Numbered from the stretch's first letter, positions 18,130 through 28,297 are shown. The stretch is 64,000 nt of DNA from Streptomyces sp. GKU 895 (GCA_002027195.1 MWJO01000023.1:1-64000), one strand, 5' to 3'. Notes: generated by a model not told the origin, from the sequence alone. Numbers and translations are program-made.

Positions 18130-18528
18130 CCGGAGTGGGGCAGAGCTGCGAGGCCGAGGGCTTCGCCGCGGCTTATCAGGCCTGGACCGCGAACTTCCAG
18201 ACCGCGCCCTCCGCAGCCCAGTTCGCTTCCTGACGCCAGGACCACAGCATCACCCCACCGCAGGCGGACTTCGCACCGACGCCCACCTGCAACCCCTGCT
18301 TCAGATCCTCAACCAGCGCTACGGCGCGCCACCCGAGCCCATCTCCCCGGAGCAGCAGGCGGACGATGAACCGTCCTGGCACGAGAACACGCTGCATACC
18401 CCGACGCTGCAGCCCTTGCTGACGACGTCGCCACAGTGAGCACCTGGTGGCTGGAAGGCGGCCCCAACGGCACACGCTTCGTCTTCGACGTCTGGCTCGA
18501 CACCCTCACACCCATCACCGATTCCTGA
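18130..18528 (+). pseudogene. Decayed accessory/transfer-type protein
   Basis: Three frames in succession encode protein-like sequence: CEAEGFAAAYQAWTANFQTA to a stop at 18231, then LQPLLQILNQRYGAPPEP (about 18280-18345), then AAYPDAAALADDVATVSTWW to TGA 18526. The order and style resemble C-terminal parts of proteins encoded on Streptomyces conjugative elements (recalled pattern, not verified). At least two frameshifts and no start were seen. Confidence 0.35.
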
Positions 18529-18639
18529 CCTGCCGGCGTCGCTGCGAGTTCCATCCCACGGTGGTCCACCAGCACCTGCATGCCCCTCCGGACCGTGCGA
18601 TCGTCGTCCCGGCACTTGATGACGCAGCTGGGGACAGAC

Positions 18640-18720
18640 ATGAACAAGGTCGGCCTGTACGTCAAGTTCCGCACTCAACGCGGGTAGCGCGACGTCCTGG
18701 CCAAGGTCCTGCTGCTCCTC
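18640..18720 (+). pseudogene. Antibiotic-biosynthesis-monooxygenase-like N-terminal scrap
   Basis: ATG 18640 begins MNKVGLYVKFRTQRG, then an in-frame TAG, then RDVLAKVLLLLLP. This resembles the first strand and helix of small ABM-fold proteins (MxKVGLxVKFxxxPGQRDxL). The sequence runs straight into the 18712 hairpin. No more of the domain remains. Confidence 0.35.
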
Positions 18721-18747
18721 CTGCCGTACGGACGGCAGGAGGAGCAG
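18712..18747. terminator. Perfect 16-bp hairpin
   Basis: CTGCTCCTCCTGCCGT (18712-18727) and its exact complement (18732-18747) are separated by a 4-base loop. This is an unusually strong hairpin with no intact gene directly upstream, perhaps the surviving terminator of a lost gene. Confidence 0.6.
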
Positions 18748-19089
18748 GGGAACTCCCCCGAGGGGTGGCCTCAGTCGCCGACCTACAGTCGGTGGGCAAC
18801 GTCCAAAGACATCGCTGCGCCCTATGGCCCGGACTCCCACGGCTGAACAACCCGCATCACAGCCGATGAACGGGTCAACTCCGCTGCGGCGGCCGCCATC
18901 GTGCTACGGCACCGCCGGCCTCGCCCAAGCCCGGCAACTCGCCGCGCTTCCCCGCAGCGACGCCGGCCGTCACCTGGACGCCGAGAACGCGCTCGCGGTT
19001 GTCTGCGCCGACCCCGTCCTCTCAGGGTGAGTTGACGCAGCCGGGCGGATGGGCCCGATGCATAACCGGGCCCATCCGGGCGCCGGACC
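18748..19089. other. Intergenic region
   Basis: About 340 bp with only short frames of uncertain quality (for example 18867-19030, ending CADPVLSG). No gene is called. Confidence 0.3.
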
Positions 19090-19511
19090 CTAGTACCAGC
19101 CGGTGCAGGTGATGTTCGTGTTGTACCCGGAGTCCCCGCAGGCCCGCATGAGGTAGCCGTTGGGGTCCCTCCAGGCTTCGGTGTGCACGCTGGTTCCCGC
19201 GTCGACCTGGCGCCAGCCCAGCTGCGGCTCCCAGGTTTTGCCGCCGTCGTCGCTGCGGTCGACCCAGACGTGCATGCCGACGGAGCCGTTGGTGACCCGG
19301 CCCCAGGCACAGGTGCTGTTCCCGGAGCCGTTGTACCTCAGCTCGAAGAGCTGACCCCTGGCTCGACCGCCGAGCGAGCGGTCCCGGTCACCGGGCTGGT
19401 GCTGCAGCCGTCCGCGGCAGTGGCGGTCGTAGCCGCTCCGGACATGGCCAGCAGTCCCGTGGTCATGGCCAGCGCCGAGACGGTGGCCGCTACCTTCGTG
19501 TTCATGCGCAT
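19090..19511 (-). pseudogene. Small secreted protein, one frameshift
   Basis: ATG 19511 follows GGGGGA and encodes a signal peptide (MRMNTKVAATVSALAMTTGL to ATAADGC). The frame is lost near 19390 at ACCGGGACCG; one extra G would continue as GDRSLGGRARGQLFELRYNG. The second frame runs on through CAWGRVTNGSVGMHVWVDRS and TEAWRDPNGYLMRACGD to the stop at 19090. The product would be a cysteine-containing secreted protein of about 140 residues, similar to small DUF2690-like Streptomyces proteins (tentative). Confidence 0.6.
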
Positions 19512-19603
19512 GTGGCGTGTTCCCCCTTGGGAGCCTCGGGGCTCCCGTGGTCGGTTTCGGCTTGCGTGAACCATCCTGCTGTCGGGTCGTCAGGGGGAAC
19601 AGT

Positions 19604-21867
19604 TCACGGACCGTCCATGCGTGAACGGTCCGCCGGAAGCCGATCGAGCTGTCGCTGCACCTCCTCGGCCTCCTGGTCACGGCCCTGCCGCCGGTACAGG
19701 TCGCGGGCTTTGAGCCACACATCTCGGGCCCGGTCGTGCCGGCAGAGGGCGGCGTACGGATGACCGAGCCGCTCAAGCGTGTCGGCGGCCTCGTAGAGGT
19801 TGTCGAGATCGCGGTACAGGCCGATGGCCTGGCGGTAGTGCTCGACGGCGTCGAGGTGGCGGCCGCTGTGGTGGTCGATGTAGCCGAGGCTGTCCAGGGT
19901 CTGCGCCTGCCCGTTCACGTCCCGATGGTGCCGGTACAGGGCGAGGGCGGCCTGGCAGTGCCGGCGGGCGGTGTCGTCGGCTTCGCCGAGGAGCGCGGCG
20001 TACCAGCCCACGGCGTTGAGTGCGTTGGCCTCCGCGATCGGCTGGTCGAGGCCGCGGTAGAGGTCCAGTGCGCGCCTGGCGTGCTCCAGCGCCCGGCGGC
20101 CGTCCGGCCAGATCGACGCAAGCGTGTAGTGCGCCTGGGCCTGCAGGGCGCGATCGTTTTGCTGCTCGCTCAGGGCGAGGGCCTGGTTCAGGGCGTCGAT
20201 CGCCTCCTGGTGGTGTCCCAGCACGACGTGCGCGCGGCCGAGAAGCCGGTGGGTGAGGATCTGGGCGCCGGGATCGGGAAGCAGACGCGCGGAGTCGACC
20301 GCGATCCGCCACACGGCGAGCTGGTCCTGGCGGTGGCCTCGCCGGTAGTGGTAGTCGTTCAGCGTCCAGGCCAGCTGCCATGACGTACCGTGCCACGCGT
20401 GCGTGACGGCGGTGCGTTGCGCGGCGAGCAGGTTACGGTGCTCGGTGTCGAACCAGTCCATCGCCGCCGGGATGTCGGGCAGCGCCGGAGGCAGGCAGCC
20501 AGGATCCAGCGGTCCGAGCTCGATGGGCTCGCGGTGGGAGTCCAGGAGACGGGCGGCGGCATGCGCGGTGTGCGTGTAGTAGGCCAGGGCCCGCCGCAGC
20601 GCCCTGCTCCGCGCCTCGTCGGCCGGGGCGTGGGCGGTGGTGACGTAGCGCCGGATCAGGTCGTGCATCCGGTAGCGACCGGCTGCGTCCTGGCTGATGA
20701 GCGAGCCCTGTTCCAGCCTGCGCAGTACGGCCCTGGTCCGGCTCAGGTCGCGGCCGGTGAGGCTGGCAGCGGCCCTTAGGCCCGTGTCGGGCCCGGGGGC
20801 GATCGCGAGCAGCCCGAGCACCTCAGCCTCCTCGTCGGTCAACGCGCGATGGGACGACGAGAGCACGGCGGGCAGGCTCGCCGCGGGATCGGCGTCCTCG
20901 AGTACGTCGAGGGCGTCGTCGCGCAGTTCGTCGGCGAGCTCGGCAAGCGACAGGTGCGGATGGGTGTGGGCCCGCCCGGCCATGATGCTCAGCGCCAGCG
21001 GGAACCCGCCGCACAACCGGATGAGTTCACCCACAGCCGCTGGTTCGGCCTCGATACGTGCCGCGCCGAGCCGGGCGACCAGGAGCGCGCGGGCCTCGGC
21101 GTCGGGCAGTGTGTCCACGGACAGTAGGTGGGCACCGTGCCCGGTGATCAGGCCCGACAGCCGGTTGCGGCTGGTGACCGCCACGACGCAGCTGTCACTG
21201 CCCGGCAGCAACGGGGTGACCTGGGCGGTGTCGACAGCGTTGTCGAGCACCAACAGCATCTGCTTGTCCGCCACCAGGCTGCGGAACAACGCCTCCTGCG
21301 CGTGCGCAGCGACGGGGATGCGGTCGGGCTCGACACCCAGCGCGTCGAGGAATCCGCGTACCGCCACGGCCGGATCCATCGGATCACTGTCGGGGCTGAA
21401 GCCACGTAAGTCGACGAAGAGCTGCCCATCGGGGTAGCGGTCGGCGTTGCGGTGCGCCCAATGCAACGCCAGCCACGACTTGCCCACTCCGCCGGCGCGC
21501 GATCGCGGCGACGACCACGGTGGGTGCCTCGCCCGAACCGGCCCCGCATCGCGGCGTCCAGCAGGTCCAGTTCCTCCAGGCGGCCCACGAACGGCGCGGG
21601 CGGGGCAGGCAGTTGGCGCGGCACCGGGACAGTCGAGGGTTCCGCCGCGCCCGCCGCCGCGGCCAGCAGTTTGTCCAGTTCCACCGACCGCAGCTCGAGC
21701 GCCGCGGCCAGTTGGCGCACCGACGCGAGCTGGGGGTTGCGGCGTCTGCCGCTCTCCATGCCGCGGATCGTGCTGACCGAGACGCCGGAACGCTCCGCCA
21801 GCGCCTCCTGCGTCAGCCCCGCGCGCAACCGAAACCGGCGAATCGCCGCAGCCAAATGATCGCCCAC
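19604..21867 (-). pseudogene. XRE-NB-ARC-TPR regulator, frameshifted at the P-loop
   Basis: GTG 21867 behind AGGAAGG starts MGDHLAAAIRRFRLRAGLTQ, an XRE helix-turn-helix (ALAERSGVSVSTIRGMESGR). FVGRLEELDLLDAAM then introduces the ATPase. Between about 21550 and 21485 two shifts break the P-loop; corrected it would read VVVAAIAG-AGGVGKSWLALHWAH. The remaining ~625 codons are intact: LFVDLRGFSPDSDPMDP, MLLVLDNAVDTAQVTPLLPG, GFPLALSIMAGRA, then TPRs. Without the shifts this is an AfsR/SARP-related STAND regulator of about 750 residues that would couple ATP binding to DNA binding. Confidence 0.8.
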
Positions 21868-22437
21868 AGGAACCTTCCTACCAGGGAGATCAGCCACCCG
21901 TGACCGGTTCGACGGCACCGGCACCGCCCCCACACACGTCCTAGCATGGGCCTGCCGGATGAGCAGCCCGAGAGTGCGGCCCTGCGCAACGGTGACCGCA
22001 TGGTGGTTCACGCTCAAGCGAGTCCTCCGCCGACGAGCCCGCCCCGCACGCCTTCGGCTACGTACCCTCCTGTCTGAGCGTTCCACCGAAACCAGAAGGC
22101 CCTCACCCCTGCAAGCCCCTTGCCCTGTCACCAACGTGCCCGAACAGCACAGAGCCTCGAAGGCCTGGCCGAGGTCCTACGACCTCCAGCGTTGGGTCGG
22201 CGGGCACGCACGTGGCTGTCAGATCACACCAAGGGATCGTGGCTGACACCTGACGGTGGCACGGCTGCTGGGGCGCGTACTTCACCGTCGCCTACAGACC
22301 TGCGCCGTCACCCCACGTTCACTTTCCGGCCACTCTCAAGACTCCCGGAATCAACCCTCATTTCTCACGTGCTCCTCATGCGCCGTTGGTTGCGTATGCG
22401 AGGCCGGTCGGTCCGCAACGTATGAGCGAGGAGGCGC
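21868..22437. other. Intergenic region upstream of the polyphosphate cassette
   Basis: About 570 bp between divergent genes. No gene is supported. The 3' part must hold the promoter of the 22438 operon; GAGGAG lies just before its ATG. Confidence 0.4.
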
Positions 22438-23379
22438 ATGGTGTTCCTGTCCAAAGCAGCCGCGGCGCGCGAGGGCCAGGCAGACGAATCCGGGGAGGGG
22501 GACAGTGAGGCTTGCGTCAGCGAAGAACCGTTGCACGTGGCCAGTCGGCTTCACGCCTTCAACCGGTTCGAACTGAAGTACCTCGTCCCGGTGGAGCAGG
22601 CAGCCGAGATCCGCGACGAGCTGGCCGAGCGGATGGACCGCGACCTGCACAGCCCGGTCGGCGGGTACGGCGTGTGGAGCCTGTACTACGACACGCCTCA
22701 GCTTCGGTTCTACTGGGAGAAGATCGAGGGCCTGAAGTTCCGCCGCAAGCTGCGGGTCCGTCACTACGGAGACCTCGACCAGGTCACCGACGACTCGCCG
22801 GTCTGCGTCGAGATCAAGCAGCGGGTCAACCGGGTCACTCAGAAGCGTCGTATCACCCTCCCCTACGGCGTGGCACGACGGTTGTGCGACGGCCGTGAGC
22901 TCGTCGAGCACACGGCAAAGGAGAGCGCCTTCATCCAGGAGGTGCTGGAACTGATCGTCCGGCTGAACCTGCAGCCCACCGCGATCACCGGATACCAACG
23001 CGAGGCCCTCGTCGGGCGGGACGCGGACACCGGTCTGCGGGTCACCTTCGACCGGCGCATCCGCGGCAGGGACCGGGATTTCCACTTCGGCATCCAGACG
23101 CCGGAGAACCGGTTCACGATCCCGCCGCACATGTCGGTGATGGAGATCAAGGTGAACGAGCGCACTCCGCACTGGATCACCGATCTCGCGGCCCGGCGCA
23201 ACCTCAGCCTCGTACGGATCTCGAAGTACGTGCAGTCCGTCGAGGCGTTCGGCCTCGCCCCGCGCTCGGTCTTCCACATCAACGAGGCGGACTGTCCGCC
23301 ACCCACCCCCACTGATGAGCAGCCGCATCCGCAGCGGCCGACGCAGCACGATGCGTCGTTGAAGGTAGGAGCACAGTGA
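22438..23379 (+). CDS. VTC-domain polyphosphate polymerase
   Basis: ATG 22438 with GAGGAG upstream gives 313 residues. From residue ~38 the VTC tunnel-fold domain is clear: FNRFELKYLVP, SLYYDTPQLRFYWEKIEGLKFRRKLRVRHYG, CVEIKQRVNRVTQKRR and MEIKVNERTPHWI. The lysine/arginine-rich strands and the Glu residues of EIK are the expected ATP/phosphate and metal ligands for polyphosphate synthesis. It overlaps the DUF4956 gene by 4 bp and starts a VTC-DUF4956-CotH operon. Intact. Confidence 0.9.
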   Translation: MVFLSKAAAAREGQADESGEGDSEACVSEEPLHVASRLHAFNRFELKYLVPVEQAAEIRDELAERMDRDLHSPVGGYGVWSLYYDTPQLRFYWEKIEGLKFRRKLRVRHYGDLDQVTDDSPVCVEIKQRVNRVTQKRRITLPYGVARRLCDGRELVEHTAKESAFIQEVLELIVRLNLQPTAITGYQREALVGRDADTGLRVTFDRRIRGRDRDFHFGIQTPENRFTIPPHMSVMEIKVNERTPHWITDLAARRNLSLVRISKYVQSVEAFGLAPRSVFHINEADCPPPTPTDEQPHPQRPTQHDASLKVGAQ

Positions 23380-24059
23380 ACTTCGATCTCGAACTTCAGG
23401 AACTGAGCGGCACGTTCAGTGTGGCCGACGTCGTGGCGGCGATGGCGTTGTCGTTCATTCTGTCCACGCTGATCGGCTACGTGTACCGGTACACGCACCG
23501 CAACGTCTCCTACAGCCAGTCCTATGTGCAGACCCTGGTCATCGTCGGCATGATCGTCGCCCTGATCATGCTGGTCGTCGGGTCGAACCTGGCACGTGCT
23601 TTCTCACTGGTCGGCGCGTTGTCCGTGGTCCGTTTCCGCAATGCGGTCAAAGAGACCAGGGACGTCGGCTTCATCTTCCTGGCCATGGCCATCGGTATGG
23701 CCTGCGGTGCGCGCTTCTACACTCTGGCCGCCGTGGGCGCGGTCGTCATCTGCGCCGTCGTCCTGGTGATGTTCAAGTTCAACTGGTTCGCACTGAACGT
23801 GCAGCGTCAGGTCGTCAAGGTCCAGGTCCCGGCCGGTGACGACTACACGCCCCAGATCCGTGACGTGCTGATCAAGTACACCAGCGAGTTCGAGCTGGTC
23901 AGCACGGAGACGATCCGCGGTGGCGCGCTGAGCGAGGTCTTCTACACGGTGCGGCTCAAGAAGGGCGCTGAGCCCGGCGACCTGGTCAGCGCCCTTCAGG
24001 AACGCACCTCCGGCCAGCGGGTCACTGTTCTGACCGGCTACGACACGACGGACCTGTGA
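23376..24059 (+). CDS. DUF4956 integral membrane protein
   Basis: A GTG start at 23376 overlaps the VTC gene. Of 227 residues, four transmembrane helices occupy about 15-135 (AAMALSFILSTLIGYVY, TLVIVGMIVALIMLVV, VGFIFLAMAIGMACG, AVGAVVICAVVLVMF). The DUF4956 signature ARAFSLVGALSVVRFRNAVKE lies between them. A cytoplasmic domain of about 90 residues follows. DUF4956 proteins regularly sit beside VTC polymerases and probably form the membrane channel or anchor for polyphosphate production. Confidence 0.9.
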   Translation: MNFDLELQELSGTFSVADVVAAMALSFILSTLIGYVYRYTHRNVSYSQSYVQTLVIVGMIVALIMLVVGSNLARAFSLVGALSVVRFRNAVKETRDVGFIFLAMAIGMACGARFYTLAAVGAVVICAVVLVMFKFNWFALNVQRQVVKVQVPAGDDYTPQIRDVLIKYTSEFELVSTETIRGGALSEVFYTVRLKKGAEPGDLVSALQERTSGQRVTVLTGYDTTDL

Positions 24060-25807
24060 TGAGTGGCGAGACCACGGTGCAGCGCGGGCGACGGCTGCGG
24101 GACCGGCTGCCCGTGCGGCTGCGCCACCACTGGAAGCCGGCCGCGGCGCTGGGCGTCGGGCTCGCCTCCATGGTCTATTTCCTCGGCGACGCACGGATCT
24201 CTCCGTACGTGACGTCGTCCTCCCGTGCTGAAGCGGACGCCATCACCGACAACGTCGAGGGCACGGTCGACCTGTACGACACGTCGGTGTCGCACTCGTT
24301 CCAACTCACCTACCAGCAGACCGACTTCAACAAGATGATGAAGGAGTTCAAGGAGGACGGCACCAAGGACTACATCGAGGCCGACCTCGTCATCGACGGC
24401 GTCTACCTCAATGACGTCGGGATCCGCCTCAAGGGCAACTCCACGTTGTCGTCCCTGCGCGGCAACAGAGGCATGCCCGGTGGCGGCCGGGACCTGCCCG
24501 ATGCCGCGCAGGGAGCTCCGGCCGGCGCCGACGGTGCCGCCGGAGGCCGGGACCGCGGCCAGGGCCAACAGGCCGGCGGCGGTCCCGGCGGAATGGGCGG
24601 CGGCGGTGGCATGGGCGGGATGGTGCAGTACGACCTGTCCGCCGACAAACCCGAGGAGCTGCCCTGGCTCGTCAAGATCGACGAGTACGTCGAAGGGCGC
24701 GCCTACCAGGGCGAGCGGCAGATCTCGCTGCGACCCGGCAGCAACGGGCAGGTTCCCCTCAACGAGGCACTGTCACTTTCCTTGACGAAGAAGAGCGGAC
24801 AGAAGGCCGAGCGCTACAGCTTCACCGAGCTGAAGGTGAACAGCCGGCCCGCCGTCACCCGCCTCATGGTCGAGGCGCCGGACACCGACTACGCCGACGA
24901 CGTCGCCGACGGCAACGTGGTGCTGTACAAGGCCAGGGCGAGTGGCAGCTTCGAATACCGCGGGGACGACCCGACCGAGTACGAGTCCTCTTTCAAGCAG
25001 CTCAACAAGAAGGGCAGCCAGGACCTCGAACCGGTGATGAAGCTCATCAAGTGGGTCAACAGCGCCTCGGACGACGAGTTCGCCCGAGACCTCGACAAGT
25101 ACGTGGACGTCGGATCGCTGGCCACGTACCTCGCCGCGCAGAACCTGCTACTCAACTTCGACGACATGGCGGGCCCCGGCAAGAACTACCTGCTCGCGTA
25201 CGACCTGGACACCAAGAAGTTCTCCGTCCTTGGCTGGGACTACAACCTGACCTTCAGTGGAGACGCCGCGGCCGGACCGGACGACTCGATCAGCATGGGC
25301 GGGGGCATGCCGGGCGGCGACGCGGATGCCGGAGGCAAGGCCGACGACGAAGCCACGGGCGGGAACGACGCGCAGCAACCCTCGGCGGGCGGCGCGATGC
25401 CGTCCGGTCTCCCGCAGGAGCTGCCCAGCGGGATGCCAGAGGGCATGCCCGAGGGAATGCCGGAAGGGATCCCCAGCGGTATGCCAGAAGGGATGCCCGG
25501 CGGAGCGGCCGGCGGGGGCGAGGACGCGGGCGGCAGGGGTGGTGGGGGCGGCTTCATGCAGCACGCCCTGAAGACCAGGTTCCTGGATTCCGACGCCTTC
25601 GACGACGTCTACAAGACGGCGTACCGGAAGCTCTACCAGACGTTCTACAGGTCGGGAACGGCAGCCAAGGAACTGAAGGCCGTCGCTGAGCAGGCACGCT
25701 CGGCAGGGGCGGACTCGAAGGAACTGGACACCGCGGTGGCCAAGCTCACCACCACCGTCACCGACCGCACCACAGCCTTGGCCAAGGACAAGGAAGTGAC
25801 CGGCTGA
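24059..25807 (+). CDS. CotH-kinase family protein
   Basis: ATG 24059 shares bases with the previous stop (a GTG one codon earlier is the alternative); about 582 residues. A membrane anchor lies at residues ~30-50. The CotH kinase region spans about 75-420: KDYIEADLVIDGVYLNDVGIRLKGNST, LPWLVKIDEYVEGR, YSFTELKVNSR and FSVLGWDYNLTF. CotH proteins are atypical secreted kinases; here the domain faces outside. Two glycine/methionine/proline-rich inserts (near residues 140-190 and 400-490) are low complexity. The gene is the third of the polyphosphate operon and is followed by a strong terminator. Confidence 0.88.
   Translation: MSGETTVQRGRRLRDRLPVRLRHHWKPAAALGVGLASMVYFLGDARISPYVTSSSRAEADAITDNVEGTVDLYDTSVSHSFQLTYQQTDFNKMMKEFKEDGTKDYIEADLVIDGVYLNDVGIRLKGNSTLSSLRGNRGMPGGGRDLPDAAQGAPAGADGAAGGRDRGQGQQAGGGPGGMGGGGGMGGMVQYDLSADKPEELPWLVKIDEYVEGRAYQGERQISLRPGSNGQVPLNEALSLSLTKKSGQKAERYSFTELKVNSRPAVTRLMVEAPDTDYADDVADGNVVLYKARASGSFEYRGDDPTEYESSFKQLNKKGSQDLEPVMKLIKWVNSASDDEFARDLDKYVDVGSLATYLAAQNLLLNFDDMAGPGKNYLLAYDLDTKKFSVLGWDYNLTFSGDAAAGPDDSISMGGGMPGGDADAGGKADDEATGGNDAQQPSAGGAMPSGLPQELPSGMPEGMPEGMPEGIPSGMPEGMPGGAAGGGEDAGGRGGGGGFMQHALKTRFLDSDAFDDVYKTAYRKLYQTFYRSGTAAKELKAVAEQARSAGADSKELDTAVAKLTTTVTDRTTALAKDKEVTG
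25428..25505 (+). repeat. Short tandem coding repeat (MPEG/MPSG)
   Basis: Imperfect 12-bp units encode MPEG or MPSG about six times inside the CotH protein. This is likely a flexible or surface-adhesive stretch and a site prone to length change. Confidence 0.65.
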
Positions 25808-25812
25808 GAACC

Positions 25813-25858
25813 CCGGCATCCCGGGCCGCCTGCCCCGAGGGCGTGTCCGGGATGCCGG
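25813..25858 (+). terminator. Terminator of the VTC-DUF4956-CotH operon
   Basis: CCGGCATCCCGG (25813-25824) and CCGGGATGCCGG (25847-25858) form a perfect 12-bp stem starting 6 bp after the CotH stop. Confidence 0.75.
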
Positions 25859-25970
25859 AATGAGCTCTTTGAGTGCCTTCATCCACAGATTCTGTTCCTA
25901 CTATTGCGCCGCCCGACCAGGACCCGCCCTGCATCGGTTTCCGTGCCTGTAGTTCCTGAGGTGCCAGAAC

Positions 25971-26723
25971 GTGATCGACCAGCACAGCCACACGCGCACA
26001 GCCACCTCCCGACACACCGTCCTGGTCGTGGAGGACGACGCCAGCATCCGCGCCCTGCTCACCTCCGCGCTCAGCGTGGCCGGATACGCCGTGGCCGGCG
26101 CGGCCACCGGACAGGAAGCCATGTTCGAGGCCGGCAACCGCCGACCCCACCTGATCGTCCTGGACGTGATGCTGCCCGACACCGACGGTTTCCAGCTCAC
26201 CCGCGACCTGCGTGCCCAGGGCGTCTACACGCCGGTGCTCTTCCTCACCGCCCGCACCGGCGTCGAGGACCGCATCATCGGCCTGAGCTCCGGCGGTGAC
26301 GACTACGTCACCAAGCCCTTCCACGTCCAGGAGGTACTGCTGCGCGTCCGTGCCATCCTGCGGCGCAGCAACGCCCCCGCCTCCGTGACCGGCACCAGTC
26401 CGCCGCTGCGCTACGCCGACCTCACTCTGGACCAGGCCACTCACGAAGTGCGGCGCGGCAACCGCCCGCTCAAGCTGTCGCCGACCGAGTTCCGCCTCCT
26501 GGCCTGCTTGCTCGGCCACCCCGAACGCGTACTGGAGAAGGCCGAGATCCTTCAGCAGGTCTGGCAGTACGACTTCTCCGGCGACACCCGCATCGTGGAC
26601 ACCTACATCAAGAACCTGCGCCGCAAGATCGACCGCGATCCACCCGCGCTCGTGCACACCGTCCGGGGGGTCGGATACTGCCTGCGCCTGCCGCGTGACG
26701 GGGCGCAGGAGGCCGAACGATGA
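25971..26723 (+). CDS. OmpR-family response regulator
   Basis: GTG 25971 gives 250 residues. The receiver has the acidic pocket EDD at 21-23, the phospho-acceptor Asp65 in LIVLDVMLPD, and Lys in DDYVTKPF. The C-terminal winged helix has LKLSPTEFRLLACLL and TYIKNLRRKID with the terminal VRGVGYCLR. It overlaps the kinase gene by 4 bp. Position directly after the polyphosphate operon suggests control of that operon (inference). Confidence 0.95.
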   Translation: MIDQHSHTRTATSRHTVLVVEDDASIRALLTSALSVAGYAVAGAATGQEAMFEAGNRRPHLIVLDVMLPDTDGFQLTRDLRAQGVYTPVLFLTARTGVEDRIIGLSSGGDDYVTKPFHVQEVLLRVRAILRRSNAPASVTGTSPPLRYADLTLDQATHEVRRGNRPLKLSPTEFRLLACLLGHPERVLEKAEILQQVWQYDFSGDTRIVDTYIKNLRRKIDRDPPALVHTVRGVGYCLRLPRDGAQEAER

Positions 26724-28297
26724 AGTGGCCCCGTCGGCTGCGCCCGCGCTCCCTGCGCAGCCGCCTCGTCCTGATAGCCGGGCTGCTGGCCACCAGCGCC
26801 GTCCTCGTCTGCCAGTTCGCCGGACTGGCCGTCCTCCGCGGCTGGCTCACCGATCAGGTGGACAACCGCCTCTCCCATTTCCGGCCCCCGAGCCGGGTGT
26901 ACGAGGACATAGCCGACGACGGGACGCTGCGACCTCCGCACCCCGACGACGCACTGCCCTCCGACTACCGCGTCTTCTTCTACGACGAGACCGGGAGCCT
27001 GCTGCGCACCTCCCTGGGCAGCGGCGACGGCCCAGGCCCCCGGCTCCCGCAGCGGGCAGCCGACCTGCACCTGACCGCCGGTCGGCCGAGCACCGTTCCA
27101 GCCGAGGACGACGCCTCGGGATCCGGCTGGAGAGTGATCGCCTACTCCGGTCCCGACCACATGCGCACCGTCGTCGCTCTCCCCCTGGACACCGTGGACG
27201 GCGCCACCGCCAAACTCCTCTGGCTCAGCCTCGGCCTGGGCGTCGCCGTGGCTATCGGCGTCGTGGCCCTGGGCAACGGCGCCGTCCGCCTGGGTCTGCG
27301 GCCGCTCACCCGCGTCGAGCACACCGCCCAGCACATCACCGACGGCGCTCTCGAACTCAACGTTCCCGTGGCACACCCGGACACCGAGGTCGGCCGGCTC
27401 GGTCTGGCCCTCAACACCATGCTCGACCGTCTGCGGACCGCCCTGCACCGCACGGAGACCTCCGAAGCGCAGCTGCGTCACTTCATGGCGGACGCCGGCC
27501 ATGAACTACGTACGCCGCTCACCGCCATCCAGGGCTTCGCCGAACTCCTCCTGGACGAACCCGACATGCCGGCCGCGCGGCGCCGCGAGGCGCACGCCCT
27601 GCTCGCCCGCAACGCCGACCGCATGAGCCGTCTCGTCGACGACCTGTTCCTCCTCGCCATGCTCGACGACTCACCCGCAGCCCACCGGGAGCCCGTCGAT
27701 CTCCTCTCCCTGACCGCGGATGCCATCGCCACCACCGCGATACGCCACCCACACCGGTCCATCACCCTGGAGCCACTCGCGTCTCATCCCACCGAGCCCG
27801 AGCGTGACCTCGACATCGTCGAGACTCCCGGGGACCCCCATCAACTCGCCCAGGTCCTGGGCAACCTGCTGTCCAACGCCTGCACACACACCCCCGCCGA
27901 CAGCAGCATCCGGGTCCGGGTCGGCGCCACGCCAGCGCCTGCCGCCGGGCAGGTCGGCAGCGGCCGGACGCTGCCGCCCGGCACATCCGTGTGCGTCATC
28001 GAAGTCGCCGACGACGGCCCCGGCATCAAGCCCGACGAGGCTCCCCATGTGTTCGACCGCTTCTACCGTGCGACACCGCTCGAACCGGCGAGGGAATCGG
28101 TCTGCGAGACCGGTCCCGAACCCAGCGCAGGCCTCGGACTCGCCATCGCCGCGGCCATCGCCGCAGCCCACGGCGGACGCCTCGACCTGGACAACCGTCC
28201 CGGGGAAGGCTGCACGTTCCGCCTGCTTCTGCCTGATCCCACGACTGCGCCGGAGGACTACGCCGATGAGGCTCACGACGCTCCGCATCGCCGGTGA
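26720..28297 (+). CDS. Sensor histidine kinase
   Basis: A 525-residue inner-membrane kinase. TM1 is at about 14-36 and TM2 at about 155-180, enclosing an extracytoplasmic sensor of about 115 residues. HAMP follows (PLTRVEHTAQHITDGALELN). HisKA has the phospho-acceptor in GHELRTPLTAIQGF. The ATPase domain has LGNLLSNACTHTP (N box), VADDGPGIKP (G1) and GLGLAIAAAIAAAHGGRL (G2). Translationally coupled to the response regulator. Confidence 0.95.
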   Translation: MKWPRRLRPRSLRSRLVLIAGLLATSAVLVCQFAGLAVLRGWLTDQVDNRLSHFRPPSRVYEDIADDGTLRPPHPDDALPSDYRVFFYDETGSLLRTSLGSGDGPGPRLPQRAADLHLTAGRPSTVPAEDDASGSGWRVIAYSGPDHMRTVVALPLDTVDGATAKLLWLSLGLGVAVAIGVVALGNGAVRLGLRPLTRVEHTAQHITDGALELNVPVAHPDTEVGRLGLALNTMLDRLRTALHRTETSEAQLRHFMADAGHELRTPLTAIQGFAELLLDEPDMPAARRREAHALLARNADRMSRLVDDLFLLAMLDDSPAAHREPVDLLSLTADAIATTAIRHPHRSITLEPLASHPTEPERDLDIVETPGDPHQLAQVLGNLLSNACTHTPADSSIRVRVGATPAPAAGQVGSGRTLPPGTSVCVIEVADDGPGIKPDEAPHVFDRFYRATPLEPARESVCETGPEPSAGLGLAIAAAIAAAHGGRLDLDNRPGEGCTFRLLLPDPTTAPEDYADEAHDAPHRR

